From positions 1-42,660 of the forward strand of contig CAYYNB010000036.1 of NCBI GenBank assembly GCA_964472565.1: 42,660 nt of DNA, read 5' to 3'. The notes beneath the pieces were generated by a model, which did not search any database, was not told the DNA's origin, and saw nothing but the letters and a program-made list of their open reading frames with translations. Origin of the DNA: DATAMF01 sp964472565. GTDB lineage: Bacteria; Chloroflexota; Anaerolineae; Aggregatilineales; Aggregatilineaceae. The position numbers were made by a program, and so were the translations under genes. Position 1 is the first letter of the stretch, and the number at the start of each line of letters is the position of its first letter. Below, one piece after another: positions 7,348-15,532 of this stretch.

Positions 7348-8070
7348 ATGTCTGATTTACAAGGTATTCAAAAACGCCTGGGGATTCATTTTCTCGATCT
7401 GTCGCTGCTGCAACGCGCGCTCACCCACCGTTCATACCTGAACGAACACCCGGAACATGCGCTTGAAGATAATGAACGGCTGGAGTTTCTGGGCGATGCC
7501 GTGCTGGATTTTGTCGCGGGGGCGTGGCTGTACAACCGGTTTCCCGAAATGGACGAGGGACGGCTTACCCGGCTGCGCGCCGGACTGGTGCGCACCGAGA
7601 CGCTGGCGCAGTTTGCCGACGATTTTGATCTGGGTGAGGCGCTGCTGTTGGGGCGCGGCGAGGACGAGTCCGGGGGACGGACGCGGCGCAAGAATTTGTG
7701 CGGAGCGTTTGAAGCGTTGGTCGGGGCGCTGTATCTCGATCAAGGGATGGAAGCCGCGCGGCGCTTCGCGGAACCGCTGTTCACACCGGCCCTGGAAGAT
7801 ATTCTGCTGCGATCTTCCGATAAAGATGCCAAGAGCCTGCTGCAAGAATGGAGTCAGGCATTCCTCGGCGAAACGCCCATCTACCAGACGGTCAACACCG
7901 AAGGACCGGATCATGCACGCGAGTTCACCGTTGAGGTGGTGATCGGGGCGGTGGTGTGTGGGAGCGGTACCGGGCACAGCAAACAAGTTGCGGCACAAGC
8001 CGCTGCTTCAACCGCACTCAGCGCCATTGAAGCGGGCGTGATTACCTTCGAAGAACGCAGCCACGAGTAA
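7348..8070 (+). CDS. rnc: Ribonuclease III
   Basis: 240 residues: an endonuclease domain (about 5-155) with the family signature NERLEFLGDAVLD (42-54), then a double-stranded RNA-binding domain (about 160-235, DAKSLLQEWSQ ... SKQVAAQAAASTAL). It cuts double-stranded RNA in rRNA processing and mRNA turnover. Expected metal-binding acids Glu43, Asp50 and Glu122 are present. The position matching E. coli Asp114 is Gly119 (LCGAFEALVGALYLD), which is unusual. GAGG lies five bases before the ATG. A long hairpin precedes the gene. Confidence 0.95.
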   Translation: MSDLQGIQKRLGIHFLDLSLLQRALTHRSYLNEHPEHALEDNERLEFLGDAVLDFVAGAWLYNRFPEMDEGRLTRLRAGLVRTETLAQFADDFDLGEALLLGRGEDESGGRTRRKNLCGAFEALVGALYLDQGMEAARRFAEPLFTPALEDILLRSSDKDAKSLLQEWSQAFLGETPIYQTVNTEGPDHAREFTVEVVIGAVVCGSGTGHSKQVAAQAAASTALSAIEAGVITFEERSHE

Positions 8071-8143
8071 GGCGGTAGGCATTACCGATAAGTCGGGATG
8101 CAGGGCAAGACGGACGTTATGGGGTTCACCCCTATCCTCCCGG

Positions 8144-8173
8144 CCTCCTTTCCCCGCACGCGGAGAAAGGAGG
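8144..8173. repeat. GC-rich intergenic palindrome
   Basis: CCTCCTTTCCCCGC (8144-8157) pairs with GCGGAGAAAGGAGG (8160-8173) with one mismatch. It lies in the 193-bp gap between rnc and the reductase gene. The flanking GGGCGCAGCAAGC matches the repeat block near 131. No U-tract follows on the plus strand. The rest of the gap shows no gene. Confidence 0.6.
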
Positions 8174-8263
8174 AGCAGGGCGCAGCAAGCCCGGTCCTTA
8201 CGGAATTTGGTCAATTACTGAGCCGGATGGTCAACACTCATCAGGTAGGGATTCTGGTTCAAG

Positions 8264-9142
8264 ATGGCTATGAATAAACTATTGGTCACGGGCGCAAGCG
8301 GCACACTAGGCGGGCCGCTCACGGAGCGGGCGACGGCCTGCGGCTGGGAGGTGTGGTCGGCGTATTTTTCGCGCCCGGATCGCATCCGCGCAGGGCACCC
8401 GATTCAGATTGATCTGCGCGATCTGGACGCCCTGAGGCAAGTTGTAGACGAGATTCAGCCGGATGCCATGATCCACTGTGCGATCACCGAACGCAGCCAG
8501 GGCGATTACGACACGGCGATCCGGCTGGCAGGCCGCCACATGGCAGAAGTCGCGGCGGAAACGGGAATCCGGCTGGTGGCAATGTCTACCGATCTGGTGT
8601 TTGATGGCACACTGGACGTTTATACGGAAGACACGCCGCCCAAGCCGAGCGCGAACAGCCGCTATGGAGAGGCCAAAGCGGATGCGGAACGTGCTATTCG
8701 AGATACCGCACCAGAGGCGGCGATTGTGCGGACCAGCCTGATTTATGATTTCGATCCGCTGAATGCACAGGTGGCGTGGATGATTGCCGCCATCGAACGC
8801 GGCGAGATCATCCGGCTGTTCAACGATCAAATTCGCTGCCCGATCTGGGCGGTGAATCTGGCGGAGGCACTGCTCGAACTGGCGGAGACGGATTACGCCG
8901 GACTGCTGCACCTCGTGGGGCCAGAAGCCTTAAGCCGCTACGAACTGGGAACGACCCTGCTGGACGCGCTGGGGTATGATCCGGGAAAATATGTGGTGGC
9001 GGCAACCGCACCGGACAGCACCCCGCGAAAGCTGGTATTGAGCATCGAACGTTCGCAGAAGGTGCTGGACACGCCGATGCTGACCATCCACGAGGCACGC
9101 GAAAGCGCGAAATATGGGAGAAGCATTAGAGATTCACAATAG
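8264..9142 (+). CDS. RmlD-like NAD(P)-dependent sugar-nucleotide reductase
   Basis: About 292 residues of the extended short-chain dehydrogenase family. The Rossmann motif TGASGTLG is at residues 9-16, the catalytic Tyr/Lys pair is Y134xxxK138 (SRYGEAKAD), and AMSTDLVFDG supplies the upstream Ser/Thr. The layout resembles dTDP-4-dehydrorhamnose reductase. No other rhamnose gene is nearby, so the substrate is uncertain. A second ATG two codons in (MNKLLVTG) is an equal start candidate; neither has a strong ribosome site. A strong terminator follows. Confidence 0.75.
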   Translation: MAMNKLLVTGASGTLGGPLTERATACGWEVWSAYFSRPDRIRAGHPIQIDLRDLDALRQVVDEIQPDAMIHCAITERSQGDYDTAIRLAGRHMAEVAAETGIRLVAMSTDLVFDGTLDVYTEDTPPKPSANSRYGEAKADAERAIRDTAPEAAIVRTSLIYDFDPLNAQVAWMIAAIERGEIIRLFNDQIRCPIWAVNLAEALLELAETDYAGLLHLVGPEALSRYELGTTLLDALGYDPGKYVVAATAPDSTPRKLVLSIERSQKVLDTPMLTIHEARESAKYGRSIRDSQ

Positions 9143-9190
9143 TCTTGCTCTTACCCCCAGCCGCCATTATAATTAAGACCAGGATGTATA

Positions 9191-9223
9191 AGAAGGGCGT
9201 CCCTCTGCGACGCCCTTCTGTTT
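9191..9223 (+). terminator. Rho-independent terminator
   Basis: AGAAGGGCGTC (9191-9201) and GACGCCCTTCT (9209-9219) form a perfect 11-bp stem with a 7-base loop, then GTTTA. It lies between the reductase gene and rseP. Confidence 0.75.
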
Positions 9224-9243
9224 ACCATCGAGGTAACGAGGTT

Positions 9244-10641
9244 ATGAGCGATTTTTTGATGGGCGTAGCGTCATTTTTACTGGTCCTGATTCCCCTCGTG
9301 ATCATTCACGAGTTTGGGCACTTTATCGCCGCCAAACTGAGCGGCATTACAGTCTTGGAATTCGGGATCGGATTTCCGCCCCGTGCTCTGATCCTGTTCG
9401 AAAAAGGGGACACCATATACACCCTGAACTGGCTGCCGATTGGCGGGTTTGTGCGGCCTTATGGCGAAGATATGGTGCGCCAGAAAACACCCGAAGAACT
9501 CGCAGCGGACCGGAGCGAGATCGAAGAGCGCGGTATCAAAAACGCCAAGAGCGTCTTCGAAGCCGGCCCCTGGCAGCGGATGTTCTTTATGGCCGCCGGA
9601 CCGGGTATCAACTTTGTGGCGGCGCTGGTGCTGTTTATTGTGGTGGCGCTGGTAGGGCAACCGTTCCAACGGGCAGACGTGGCGGTGTATGACATCCAAA
9701 GTGGGTCGGCGGCGGAAGAAGCCGGACTGCAACAGGGCGACATCATCGTGAGCGTGAACGGCGACAAGATGGACGAAGCCGACGAGTTCAACGAGAAACT
9801 GTCCGATCTGGAAGGTCAAGCGGTGACGCTGGTGGTTAAACGCGGCGACGAACAATTTGAAACGTCGTTTGTGGCCCAGCAAGCTGCCGATACCGACATC
9901 GAACGGGTGTATGTATCAGGCGTGGAAGATGATATGCCCGCCGCAGACGCCGGTTTTATGGAAGAAGACCTGATCGTAGCAGTGGACGGTATTTCTGTCA
10001 CCAGCCTGAAACAGCTTCAGGATTACACCAAGAGCCACGACGGTAAGGAAATGGTGGTCACGGTGCTGCGCGGGACGGAACGGCTCGATTTGAAGGTCAC
10101 ACCGAAGAAAGATTCGGGCGGCACACCGCGCATCGGGATCGGGATTTCGGGGGTAGAACCCGCGATCATCGGTCTGACGGCGATCAACGAAAACACCGAT
10201 ATTTATACGGAAGCGCAGCCGGTTGGCAAAGCAATCGAAACGGGCTGGAACCAGTTCACCCGCGCGCTGCGGCTGTTGGGCGAATTCGTACAGGGGTTGT
10301 TTAACGGCGATGTGAGCGTCTCTGAAGCACGCCCGGTCAGCCCGGTGGGAATCGGCCAGATCGGCGGCCCGGTGCTGGAACAGAGTCTGGATGACAAAGT
10401 AGGCTATCCGATCATCAATTTCGCGGCGATGATCAGCATCGCGCTGGCAATCACCAACTTGCTGCCGATTCCGGGACTGGACGGCGGGCGTATTCTGTTT
10501 GTGGTGATTGAACTGGTGCGCGGCAAACCGATGGAACCGGAACGCGAAGGCATGATCCATTTCATCGGCCTGCTGTTCCTGTTGGGATTGGTTGCGATTA
10601 CGCTGTTTAACGACATCTTCAATCCAATCAATATTCAATAG
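9244..10641 (+). CDS. rseP: RseP/MucP-type site-2 zinc metalloprotease
   Basis: 465 residues. The first membrane helix holds the zinc site HEFGH (in PLVIIHEFGHFIAAK), and the C-terminal helices hold NLLPIPGLDGGRI, the conserved NxxPxPxLDGG third-ligand motif. Two PDZ domains lie between them (about residues 145-225 and 225-305), the tandem form known from E. coli RseP. Such proteases cut transmembrane anti-sigma factors or signal-peptide remnants. The start follows two GAGG-like sites; sequence upstream is a terminator, so longer starts were rejected. No anti-sigma factor gene is nearby. The HEAT gene follows after 16 bp. Confidence 0.9.
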   Translation: MSDFLMGVASFLLVLIPLVIIHEFGHFIAAKLSGITVLEFGIGFPPRALILFEKGDTIYTLNWLPIGGFVRPYGEDMVRQKTPEELAADRSEIEERGIKNAKSVFEAGPWQRMFFMAAGPGINFVAALVLFIVVALVGQPFQRADVAVYDIQSGSAAEEAGLQQGDIIVSVNGDKMDEADEFNEKLSDLEGQAVTLVVKRGDEQFETSFVAQQAADTDIERVYVSGVEDDMPAADAGFMEEDLIVAVDGISVTSLKQLQDYTKSHDGKEMVVTVLRGTERLDLKVTPKKDSGGTPRIGIGISGVEPAIIGLTAINENTDIYTEAQPVGKAIETGWNQFTRALRLLGEFVQGLFNGDVSVSEARPVSPVGIGQIGGPVLEQSLDDKVGYPIINFAAMISIALAITNLLPIPGLDGGRILFVVIELVRGKPMEPEREGMIHFIGLLFLLGLVAITLFNDIFNPINIQ

Positions 10642-10657
10642 TTTGAGGTAAGTTCAG

Positions 10658-11788
10658 GTGGACAAGACACGAATCAAATTCGAACGCACGCTTGATCTGC
10701 TGCGCAACCCGGATGCGGGGTTAACCGCTGAAGCGATCTACAGCCTGTCGGATTTGTATGGGGAGCATTTAAACCAGTTCCGCGCCCTGTGGCCTACGCT
10801 GTCAGACGAGCGGCGTGAGGACCTGATCGTGCGGCTGGTCGAAACGGCAGAAATGAATTTCGACCTGGATTTCAGCACGATCCTGTATATGGCGCTGGAC
10901 GATGCGGCGGCAGGTGTGCGGCGGGCGGCAGTGGATGGCATTATGGAGGACAGCCCGATCAGCGTGATCGAACGGCTGTTGGTGATGGCGCAGAGTGATA
11001 CCTCGAATGAGGTGCGGGCGGCAGCGCTCCAGGCGTTGGGGGCGTTCATTCTGTTGGGCGAATTTGGCAAGCTGCCCGAAACACTGAATGACCGGCTGCA
11101 AGACGTAGTGCTGGCGATCCACAGCAATCCCAAAGAGCCGCTGGATGTGCGCCGCCGGGCGCTTGAAGCGATTTCCAACTGCGGGCGCGAAGGGGTGCTG
11201 GATTTGATCCGCACGGCGTATTACACCAAAGATCAGGCCATGCGCGTAAGCGCGGTGTATGCAATGGGGCGCTCGTGTGATGACGTGTGGGCACCGCAGG
11301 TGATCGAAGAATTATCCAGCGATGATGCAGAAATGCGATTTGAAGCGGTGCGCGCGGCGGGCGAACTCGAACTGAAACGGGCACTGCCGCGACTGGTCGA
11401 ACTGGCGTATGAGGAAGATCGCGAAATTCAGGAAGCGGCAGTGTGGTCGCTGGGCGAGATCGGCGGCAAAGCGGCACTAAACGCGCTCGAACGGCTGGCC
11501 GAACTGGCGGAAGAACGCGAGGACGATGATCTGGCGGAAGCCGTGCATGAAGCGCAAGACGCAGCACAGCTTGCGGGCGATTCGATTCTGCCGCTGTTCG
11601 ATTTCAACGAGCTGGATGATTATGATGAGGAAGATGAGTTTGATGATGAAGAGGAATATGACGAGGAAGAACTCGCATATTTTCTCAGTGAAGATGGCGG
11701 GGACCTGGACGACGAAGACGACGACTTCGATGGCTACGAGAACCGCGAAGAAGGTGAAGATCAATACGGCGGCGACTATCGTTATTAG
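10658..11788 (+). CDS. HEAT-repeat protein with acidic tail
   Basis: 376 residues with a GTG start, nine bases after GAGG. Helical HEAT-like repeats fill about residues 60-290 (VRRAAVDGIMED, VRAAALQALGAF, VRRRALEAISNCG, MRVSAVYAMGRS, MRFEAVRAAGEL, IQEAAVWSLGEIGG). The last 70 or so residues are almost all Asp and Glu (DDYDEEDEFDDEEEYDEEE). No catalytic motif and no signal peptide: probably a cytoplasmic scaffold. It lies between rseP and a TPR protein in one apparent operon. The exact partner is unknown. Confidence 0.75.
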   Translation: MDKTRIKFERTLDLLRNPDAGLTAEAIYSLSDLYGEHLNQFRALWPTLSDERREDLIVRLVETAEMNFDLDFSTILYMALDDAAAGVRRAAVDGIMEDSPISVIERLLVMAQSDTSNEVRAAALQALGAFILLGEFGKLPETLNDRLQDVVLAIHSNPKEPLDVRRRALEAISNCGREGVLDLIRTAYYTKDQAMRVSAVYAMGRSCDDVWAPQVIEELSSDDAEMRFEAVRAAGELELKRALPRLVELAYEEDREIQEAAVWSLGEIGGKAALNALERLAELAEEREDDDLAEAVHEAQDAAQLAGDSILPLFDFNELDDYDEEDEFDDEEEYDEEELAYFLSEDGGDLDDEDDDFDGYENREEGEDQYGGDYRY

Positions 11789-11800
11789 CGGAGATCGAGT

Positions 11801-12382
11801 GTGACGAACCAACCCGACAATCACCACGAACACGAAGAAACGAAACGCCTGCATGATCAGCTTCAGGCCATGTCGGAGGAACAGTTCCAGCGGCAGATGA
11901 GCCAGGCAGCGCGGCTGCTGTCGATGGGCAAAGCCAAAGATGCGATTCCGCTGTTGGAGCGGTGCTATGGGCTGCATCCAGAGAACATTGATGTGCTGAC
12001 CAACCTGGGCGGCGCGTATATTCTGGCGGGGAAACACCGCCATGCTGTGCCGCACCTGGAAAAAGCATCGGAACTGGGGCCGGAAAACCCGGCGGTGTGG
12101 TCAAACCTGGCGGCGGCCTACCTGGGGATTCTGGTGACAGCGACAAAGGACAAACAGAGCCGGGCGCTGGCAGCGTATGCACGGGTGATCGAAATTGATC
12201 CAGGGTATCCGAACGTGCATTACAACATCGGGTTGATCCACGTGGACCGGCGCGAATGGGACAAGGCCTATGCCGCATTCACACGAGCGATTGAAACCAA
12301 TCCGCATGATCAGGACGCGATCAATATGCGGAACCGGGTCGAGGAAATTCAAAGCCGACCTGCGACCCCCTCGAATAACTGA
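11801..12382 (+). CDS. TPR-repeat protein
   Basis: 193 residues with a GTG start 12 bases after the HEAT gene. Tetratricopeptide repeats are visible: AIPLLERCYGLHPENIDVLTNLGGAYILAGKH, AVPHLEKASELGPENPAVWSNLAAAYLG, ALAAYARVIEIDPGYPNVHYNIGLIHVDRREWD and AYAAFTRAIETNPHDQDAIN. The N-terminus is polar and charged, without a signal peptide. It is likely a cytoplasmic protein-binding adaptor, perhaps working with the HEAT protein before it. Two hairpins follow and end the unit. Confidence 0.8.
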   Translation: MTNQPDNHHEHEETKRLHDQLQAMSEEQFQRQMSQAARLLSMGKAKDAIPLLERCYGLHPENIDVLTNLGGAYILAGKHRHAVPHLEKASELGPENPAVWSNLAAAYLGILVTATKDKQSRALAAYARVIEIDPGYPNVHYNIGLIHVDRREWDKAYAAFTRAIETNPHDQDAINMRNRVEEIQSRPATPSNN

Positions 12383-12410
12383 TCCCCACCGCGAAAACAT
12401 CGACTAAACC

Positions 12411-12475
12411 GGGAGCACACCAGGCTGGGTGTGCTCCCAATCGCACCTGTAAGCCGCTGGAGCAGGCTTACTTCT
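12411..12475 (+). terminator. Two tandem hairpins after the TPR gene
   Basis: GGGAGCACACC and GGTGTGCTCCC (12411-12421, 12428-12438) form a perfect 11-bp stem. A second stem, GTAAGCC/GGCTTAC (12449-12455, 12465-12471), is followed by TTCTT. Together they probably end the rseP-HEAT-TPR transcript. The remaining gap to acylphosphatase holds only its promoter. Confidence 0.65.
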
Positions 12476-12553
12476 TCATGATAGCACACCCGTTCGATTT
12501 TTACACCCCCATGATCGTCAAGTGAGCAGAGAGCAAACGGGGGGAATGGTGCT

Positions 12554-12582
12554 TTGTGCCGCACGGGAGAGCTTGTTATAAT
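12554..12582 (+). promoter_or_regulatory. Promoter of the acylphosphatase gene
   Basis: TTGTGC (12554-12559) and a perfect TATAAT (12577-12582) are 17 bp apart. Transcription would start near 12589, about 19 bases before the ATG at 12608. Confidence 0.65.
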
Positions 12583-12607
12583 CGCGGGGCAAGTGAGGTA
12601 AGGAGCC

Positions 12608-12904
12608 ATGTCTGACGATCAGATAGATCATATACGTCTGCATGCCATTGTGTATGGAGACGTGCAAGGGGTCGGTTTTCGAGCAGCGACCCAACGCGAA
12701 GCAGCGCGGCACCATCTGACCGGATGGGTGCGCAACCGCTGGGATGAAACGGTAGAAACGATTGCAGAAGGGCCACGCGACGCCATCGAAGCGTTTGAGC
12801 GGTTTTTAGCCCATGGCCCGCTGACCGCCGAAGTGGATCGGGTTGAGGTCAACTACGGCGAGGCAACCGGAGAATTCAGCGGGTTTAATATTCGGTATTT
12901 CTAA
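12608..12904 (+). CDS. acyP: Acylphosphatase
   Basis: 98 residues, the usual family size plus a short N-terminal extension. Both family signatures are present: GDVQGVGFRAATQREA with catalytic Arg25, and GWVRNRWDETVE with catalytic Asn43. The enzyme hydrolyses acyl phosphates such as acetyl phosphate or 1,3-bisphosphoglycerate. GAGGTAAGGAG lies directly upstream of the ATG. It has its own promoter and lies 10 bp before the FecR-like gene. Confidence 0.92.
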   Translation: MSDDQIDHIRLHAIVYGDVQGVGFRAATQREAARHHLTGWVRNRWDETVETIAEGPRDAIEAFERFLAHGPLTAEVDRVEVNYGEATGEFSGFNIRYF

Positions 12905-12914
12905 TCGAGGTTGT

Positions 12915-14210
12915 ATGAGGTCAAATCCACAGCGGGTCGCATGGGCGGCGCTGCTCAGTGCGCTGGCCGTTTTTTGTGCGTTGTGTATCAGCAGTGCGGC
13001 ACTTCTGCGCTGGTTTATTCTGGAATCGCCCACGCAGTTAAGCGTGGTGGTGCATGTGGGGCGCGGCACGGTGGGACTGGCCGAGTCGGATTCAGCGGAT
13101 GAAAAAGCCGTGCGGACATCGGCAACGGTTGAAAACAAAAACCGCCTGAATACAGACAGCCTGTCACAAGGTTATGTTTCGTTTTCGGACCCCTACTCCA
13201 ATACGATCATAGCAACGGTTATGCTGTATAACGACAGCGTGCTGACACTGGATAACGCAAACCGCCCCCGGTTCAGTTTCAGCGAAAATCCGTACCAGAT
13301 CCGGCTGATCGGCGCAACCGGACGATTTGAGGTGTGGGTTAATGCCGCGCTAGGGCGCGATCTGCTGCTGGAAATTGAGTCGCCGCTGGGGTTAACACAA
13401 ATCCGAGAAGGCGGCAGCTACCAGATTGATTCTAATGCCGGGTATCTGAATGTGACGGCGCTGACCGGCAGCGCGATTCTGATTGGGTTGGATGGACGAC
13501 AGCAGCGGGTGGCAGCCTTAACCAAAGCCACCGTACAGCAGAATAATCCCGCTATTTCACTGGTTGCGGCCCCCGTCGATCTGCTGCCCAACAGCAGTTT
13601 TGGGCAGTCGGAAGATTGGCCCGTCGAGTGGAAGTGCTACCGCTACGCCGATATTCCCGAAGAATCGGGAGGGCATTATGAGTTCACCACTGAAGATGGC
13701 CGCCCGGTGATTCATATCTCCCGGTTGGATGAGAATCTCAATCACGGCGAAACGGGCTGTGTGCAGACCTGGCCGGGTGAAGGGCTGGATGTCCAGAGTT
13801 ATGCAAGCTTACGGCTGCGGGTGACGATGCAGATCAAGTATCAAAAGCTGAGTGCCTGCGGGGATCAGGGATCGGAGTGCCCGGTTATGCTGCGGCTCGC
13901 CTATACGGATCAGAATGGTAACGAAAACCGAGTCTGGATTCATGGATTCTTCGCGGACTTTACGCCGGGATTAGGGCGGCGAACGTGTGACACCTGCCTG
14001 GGTGATCATGATCAGATCAACAAAGAGGCGTGGTATACCTTCGAGTCGATCAATTTCATTACGGATCTGCCGCTGGACCTGGGACGCCCCGCCTATATTA
14101 ACGAGATCAAATTTTATGCATCGGGCCACCAGTATGAAATTCTGCTGGCAGAAGTATCCCTGTTGGCGGAAACGAGCGTACCGGAAGCGGTTGTGCTGCC
14201 GAGAGAGTAA
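12915..14210 (+). CDS. Single-pass membrane protein with FecR-like and carbohydrate-binding-like regions
   Basis: 431 residues. One membrane segment (about 10-32) is followed by a large extracellular part. Residues 40-210 resemble FecR-type beta domains (IREGGSYQIDSNAGYLNVTALTGSAIL). From about 225 a second beta domain begins at LLPNSSFGQSEDWPVEWKCY and ends with INEIKFYASGHQYEILLAEVSLL, the manner of a carbohydrate-binding module. Four Cys in CGDQGSEC and CDTC could form disulfides. Family assignment is by eye only. The start has GAGG four bases upstream. No sigma factor or TonB receptor lies near, so it is not a classical FecR. Confidence 0.55.
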   Translation: MRSNPQRVAWAALLSALAVFCALCISSAALLRWFILESPTQLSVVVHVGRGTVGLAESDSADEKAVRTSATVENKNRLNTDSLSQGYVSFSDPYSNTIIATVMLYNDSVLTLDNANRPRFSFSENPYQIRLIGATGRFEVWVNAALGRDLLLEIESPLGLTQIREGGSYQIDSNAGYLNVTALTGSAILIGLDGRQQRVAALTKATVQQNNPAISLVAAPVDLLPNSSFGQSEDWPVEWKCYRYADIPEESGGHYEFTTEDGRPVIHISRLDENLNHGETGCVQTWPGEGLDVQSYASLRLRVTMQIKYQKLSACGDQGSECPVMLRLAYTDQNGNENRVWIHGFFADFTPGLGRRTCDTCLGDHDQINKEAWYTFESINFITDLPLDLGRPAYINEIKFYASGHQYEILLAEVSLLAETSVPEAVVLPRE

Positions 14211-14214
14211 CCAG

Positions 14215-14664
14215 ATGGATATTCAAACTCAATTGACCCTACTGGATGAGACAGTAGCGCACTTCGCCGCAATTTTCCAGGATGGGATTGATCCTGAAAT
14301 GATGGTCTACGAAGAGTGGAACGCGAAGGATGTCCTGGGGCACCTCGTCTTCTGGCACGAAAGTTTTGCCCGTAATGTCAGCGATCTTGTCCACGACATC
14401 AAGCCCACCCCACTCAAAGGCACATTTTCGGTGCTTAACCAGCGATGCATGGAGGAAATGAGGCCATACACCGTTGATGACCTGCTGCAACGCTTACAGG
14501 TAGCGCATTCCACGATCCAACTGCACATTTTCGATCCCAAGCTCAAACTCATCCCCTACCGCAAGGGATCCAGAGATTATTCGCCCGAAGAACACCTGGA
14601 TATTGTGAACGATCATATAAAGGCCCACATGAGGGATATTCTCCGCAAGCGATCATCAAACTAG
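14215..14664 (+). CDS. DinB-like four-helix protein (ClbS/DfsB type)
   Basis: 149 residues, starting four bases after the preceding stop. Features fit the ClbS/DfsB branch of the DinB superfamily: MVYEEWNAKDVLGHLVFWHESFARNV near the N-terminus and HLDIVNDHIKAHMRDI at the C-terminus. Members are small helical bundles, often metal-binding or damage-protective; ClbS protects against colibactin. The role here is unknown. The His in HLVFWHE and NDHIKAH are candidate metal ligands. Confidence 0.65.
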   Translation: MDIQTQLTLLDETVAHFAAIFQDGIDPEMMVYEEWNAKDVLGHLVFWHESFARNVSDLVHDIKPTPLKGTFSVLNQRCMEEMRPYTVDDLLQRLQVAHSTIQLHIFDPKLKLIPYRKGSRDYSPEEHLDIVNDHIKAHMRDILRKRSSN

Positions 14665-14854
14665 GAGGGGAGCAAAGCGGGCAGAACAAACAATGCCCCT
14701 GCCCCTCCGAAACCGCTCACATTTCCGTTTCTTCGCTCAAGCGGCCTGGCCTAATTGCCCACCTCAGCGCTGGCATGCTATACTGGGCGGCGGCTGGGTG
14801 AGCGTGCGGCCCTCACTCAAGCAGTTCCGTCTTCTGCCGCCTGGAGTTCGTTCG

Positions 14855-15424
14855 ATGATCGATCAGGATACGCTGAATAGCATTCTGCTGTACACTATCA
14901 CCGGATTCGGCGCAGTGGTCACTGCTATCTGGATGGGGCTTATAATCTGGACATGGCGCGATATGCGGCAGCGCTCACGCGATGCACTGGCACAGATTGC
15001 GGCGTCGGTGATGGTCGCGGTTCTGGGAATATTCGGGCTGATTATTTACGTGATGCTGCGGCCATCCGAAACCCTGGCAGAAGCGTATGAGCGTTCGTTA
15101 GAAGAGGAAGCGCTGCTGCAAAATATTGAGCAGAAGCCGATCTGCCCTGGCTGCGGACGGCCTACAGACGCGGAATGGCAGGTGTGCCCGTACTGCCATA
15201 CCAAACTGAAAAAAACGTGTGTCCACTGCGAACGGCTGTTGGAACTGCCCTGGAACCTGTGCCCGTACTGCGCCACCAGCCAGGTTCCGTATGAAACCGC
15301 CGCGCCGCGCGGCCCACAGCGCAGCCCACAGCGCAGTGTCGCGAAACAAATCGGAGCCGCGCCGCCTGACTATCCGCCTGCGGAGGATCAAACGGTGGAA
15401 TTCGTAGATGATGAAAATTATTGA
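14855..15424 (+). CDS. Membrane protein with two zinc ribbons
   Basis: 189 residues. Two membrane helices (about 9-32 and 45-68) form a hairpin, followed by two zinc ribbons: Cys97, Cys100, Cys111, Cys114, and Cys122, Cys125, Cys136, Cys139. The tail is proline-rich and acidic. GGAG lies nine bases before the ATG; upstream in-frame codons encode unlikely sequence and include a TATACT promoter-like box near 14779. Function is unknown. Similar zinc-ribbon plus membrane-hairpin proteins occur widely without assigned roles. Confidence 0.65.
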   Translation: MIDQDTLNSILLYTITGFGAVVTAIWMGLIIWTWRDMRQRSRDALAQIAASVMVAVLGIFGLIIYVMLRPSETLAEAYERSLEEEALLQNIEQKPICPGCGRPTDAEWQVCPYCHTKLKKTCVHCERLLELPWNLCPYCATSQVPYETAAPRGPQRSPQRSVAKQIGAAPPDYPPAEDQTVEFVDDENY

Positions 15425-15470
15425 CAAATTTCGGAGCGCAACTTACCGCGCTTTCGTGCCTTGAACCTCA

Positions 15471-15490
15471 TCCCCCGCCCTAGAGGGGGA
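15471..15490. repeat. Short intergenic palindrome
   Basis: TCCCCC (15471-15476) and GGGGGA (15485-15490) flank GCCCTAGA in the gap before the WD40 gene. It resembles a short member of the GC-rich intergenic repeat group. No T-tract follows. Confidence 0.4.
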
Positions 15491-15532
15491 AGCCAAAATC
15501 AAACGATGTTGGGTTAAGGAGGTCTGCCTGTC

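Noticed and set aside
9145..9243. Longer RseP start at 9145
   Set aside because: The extra codons read through a perfect terminator hairpin, and the ATG at 9244 has ribosome sites and begins the first membrane helix region.
11477..12055. Minus-strand frame with hydrophobic Val/Ile/Phe runs
   Set aside because: It is the complement of the Asp/Glu-rich HEAT tail; GAA/GAT codons read backwards give Phe/Ile/Val.
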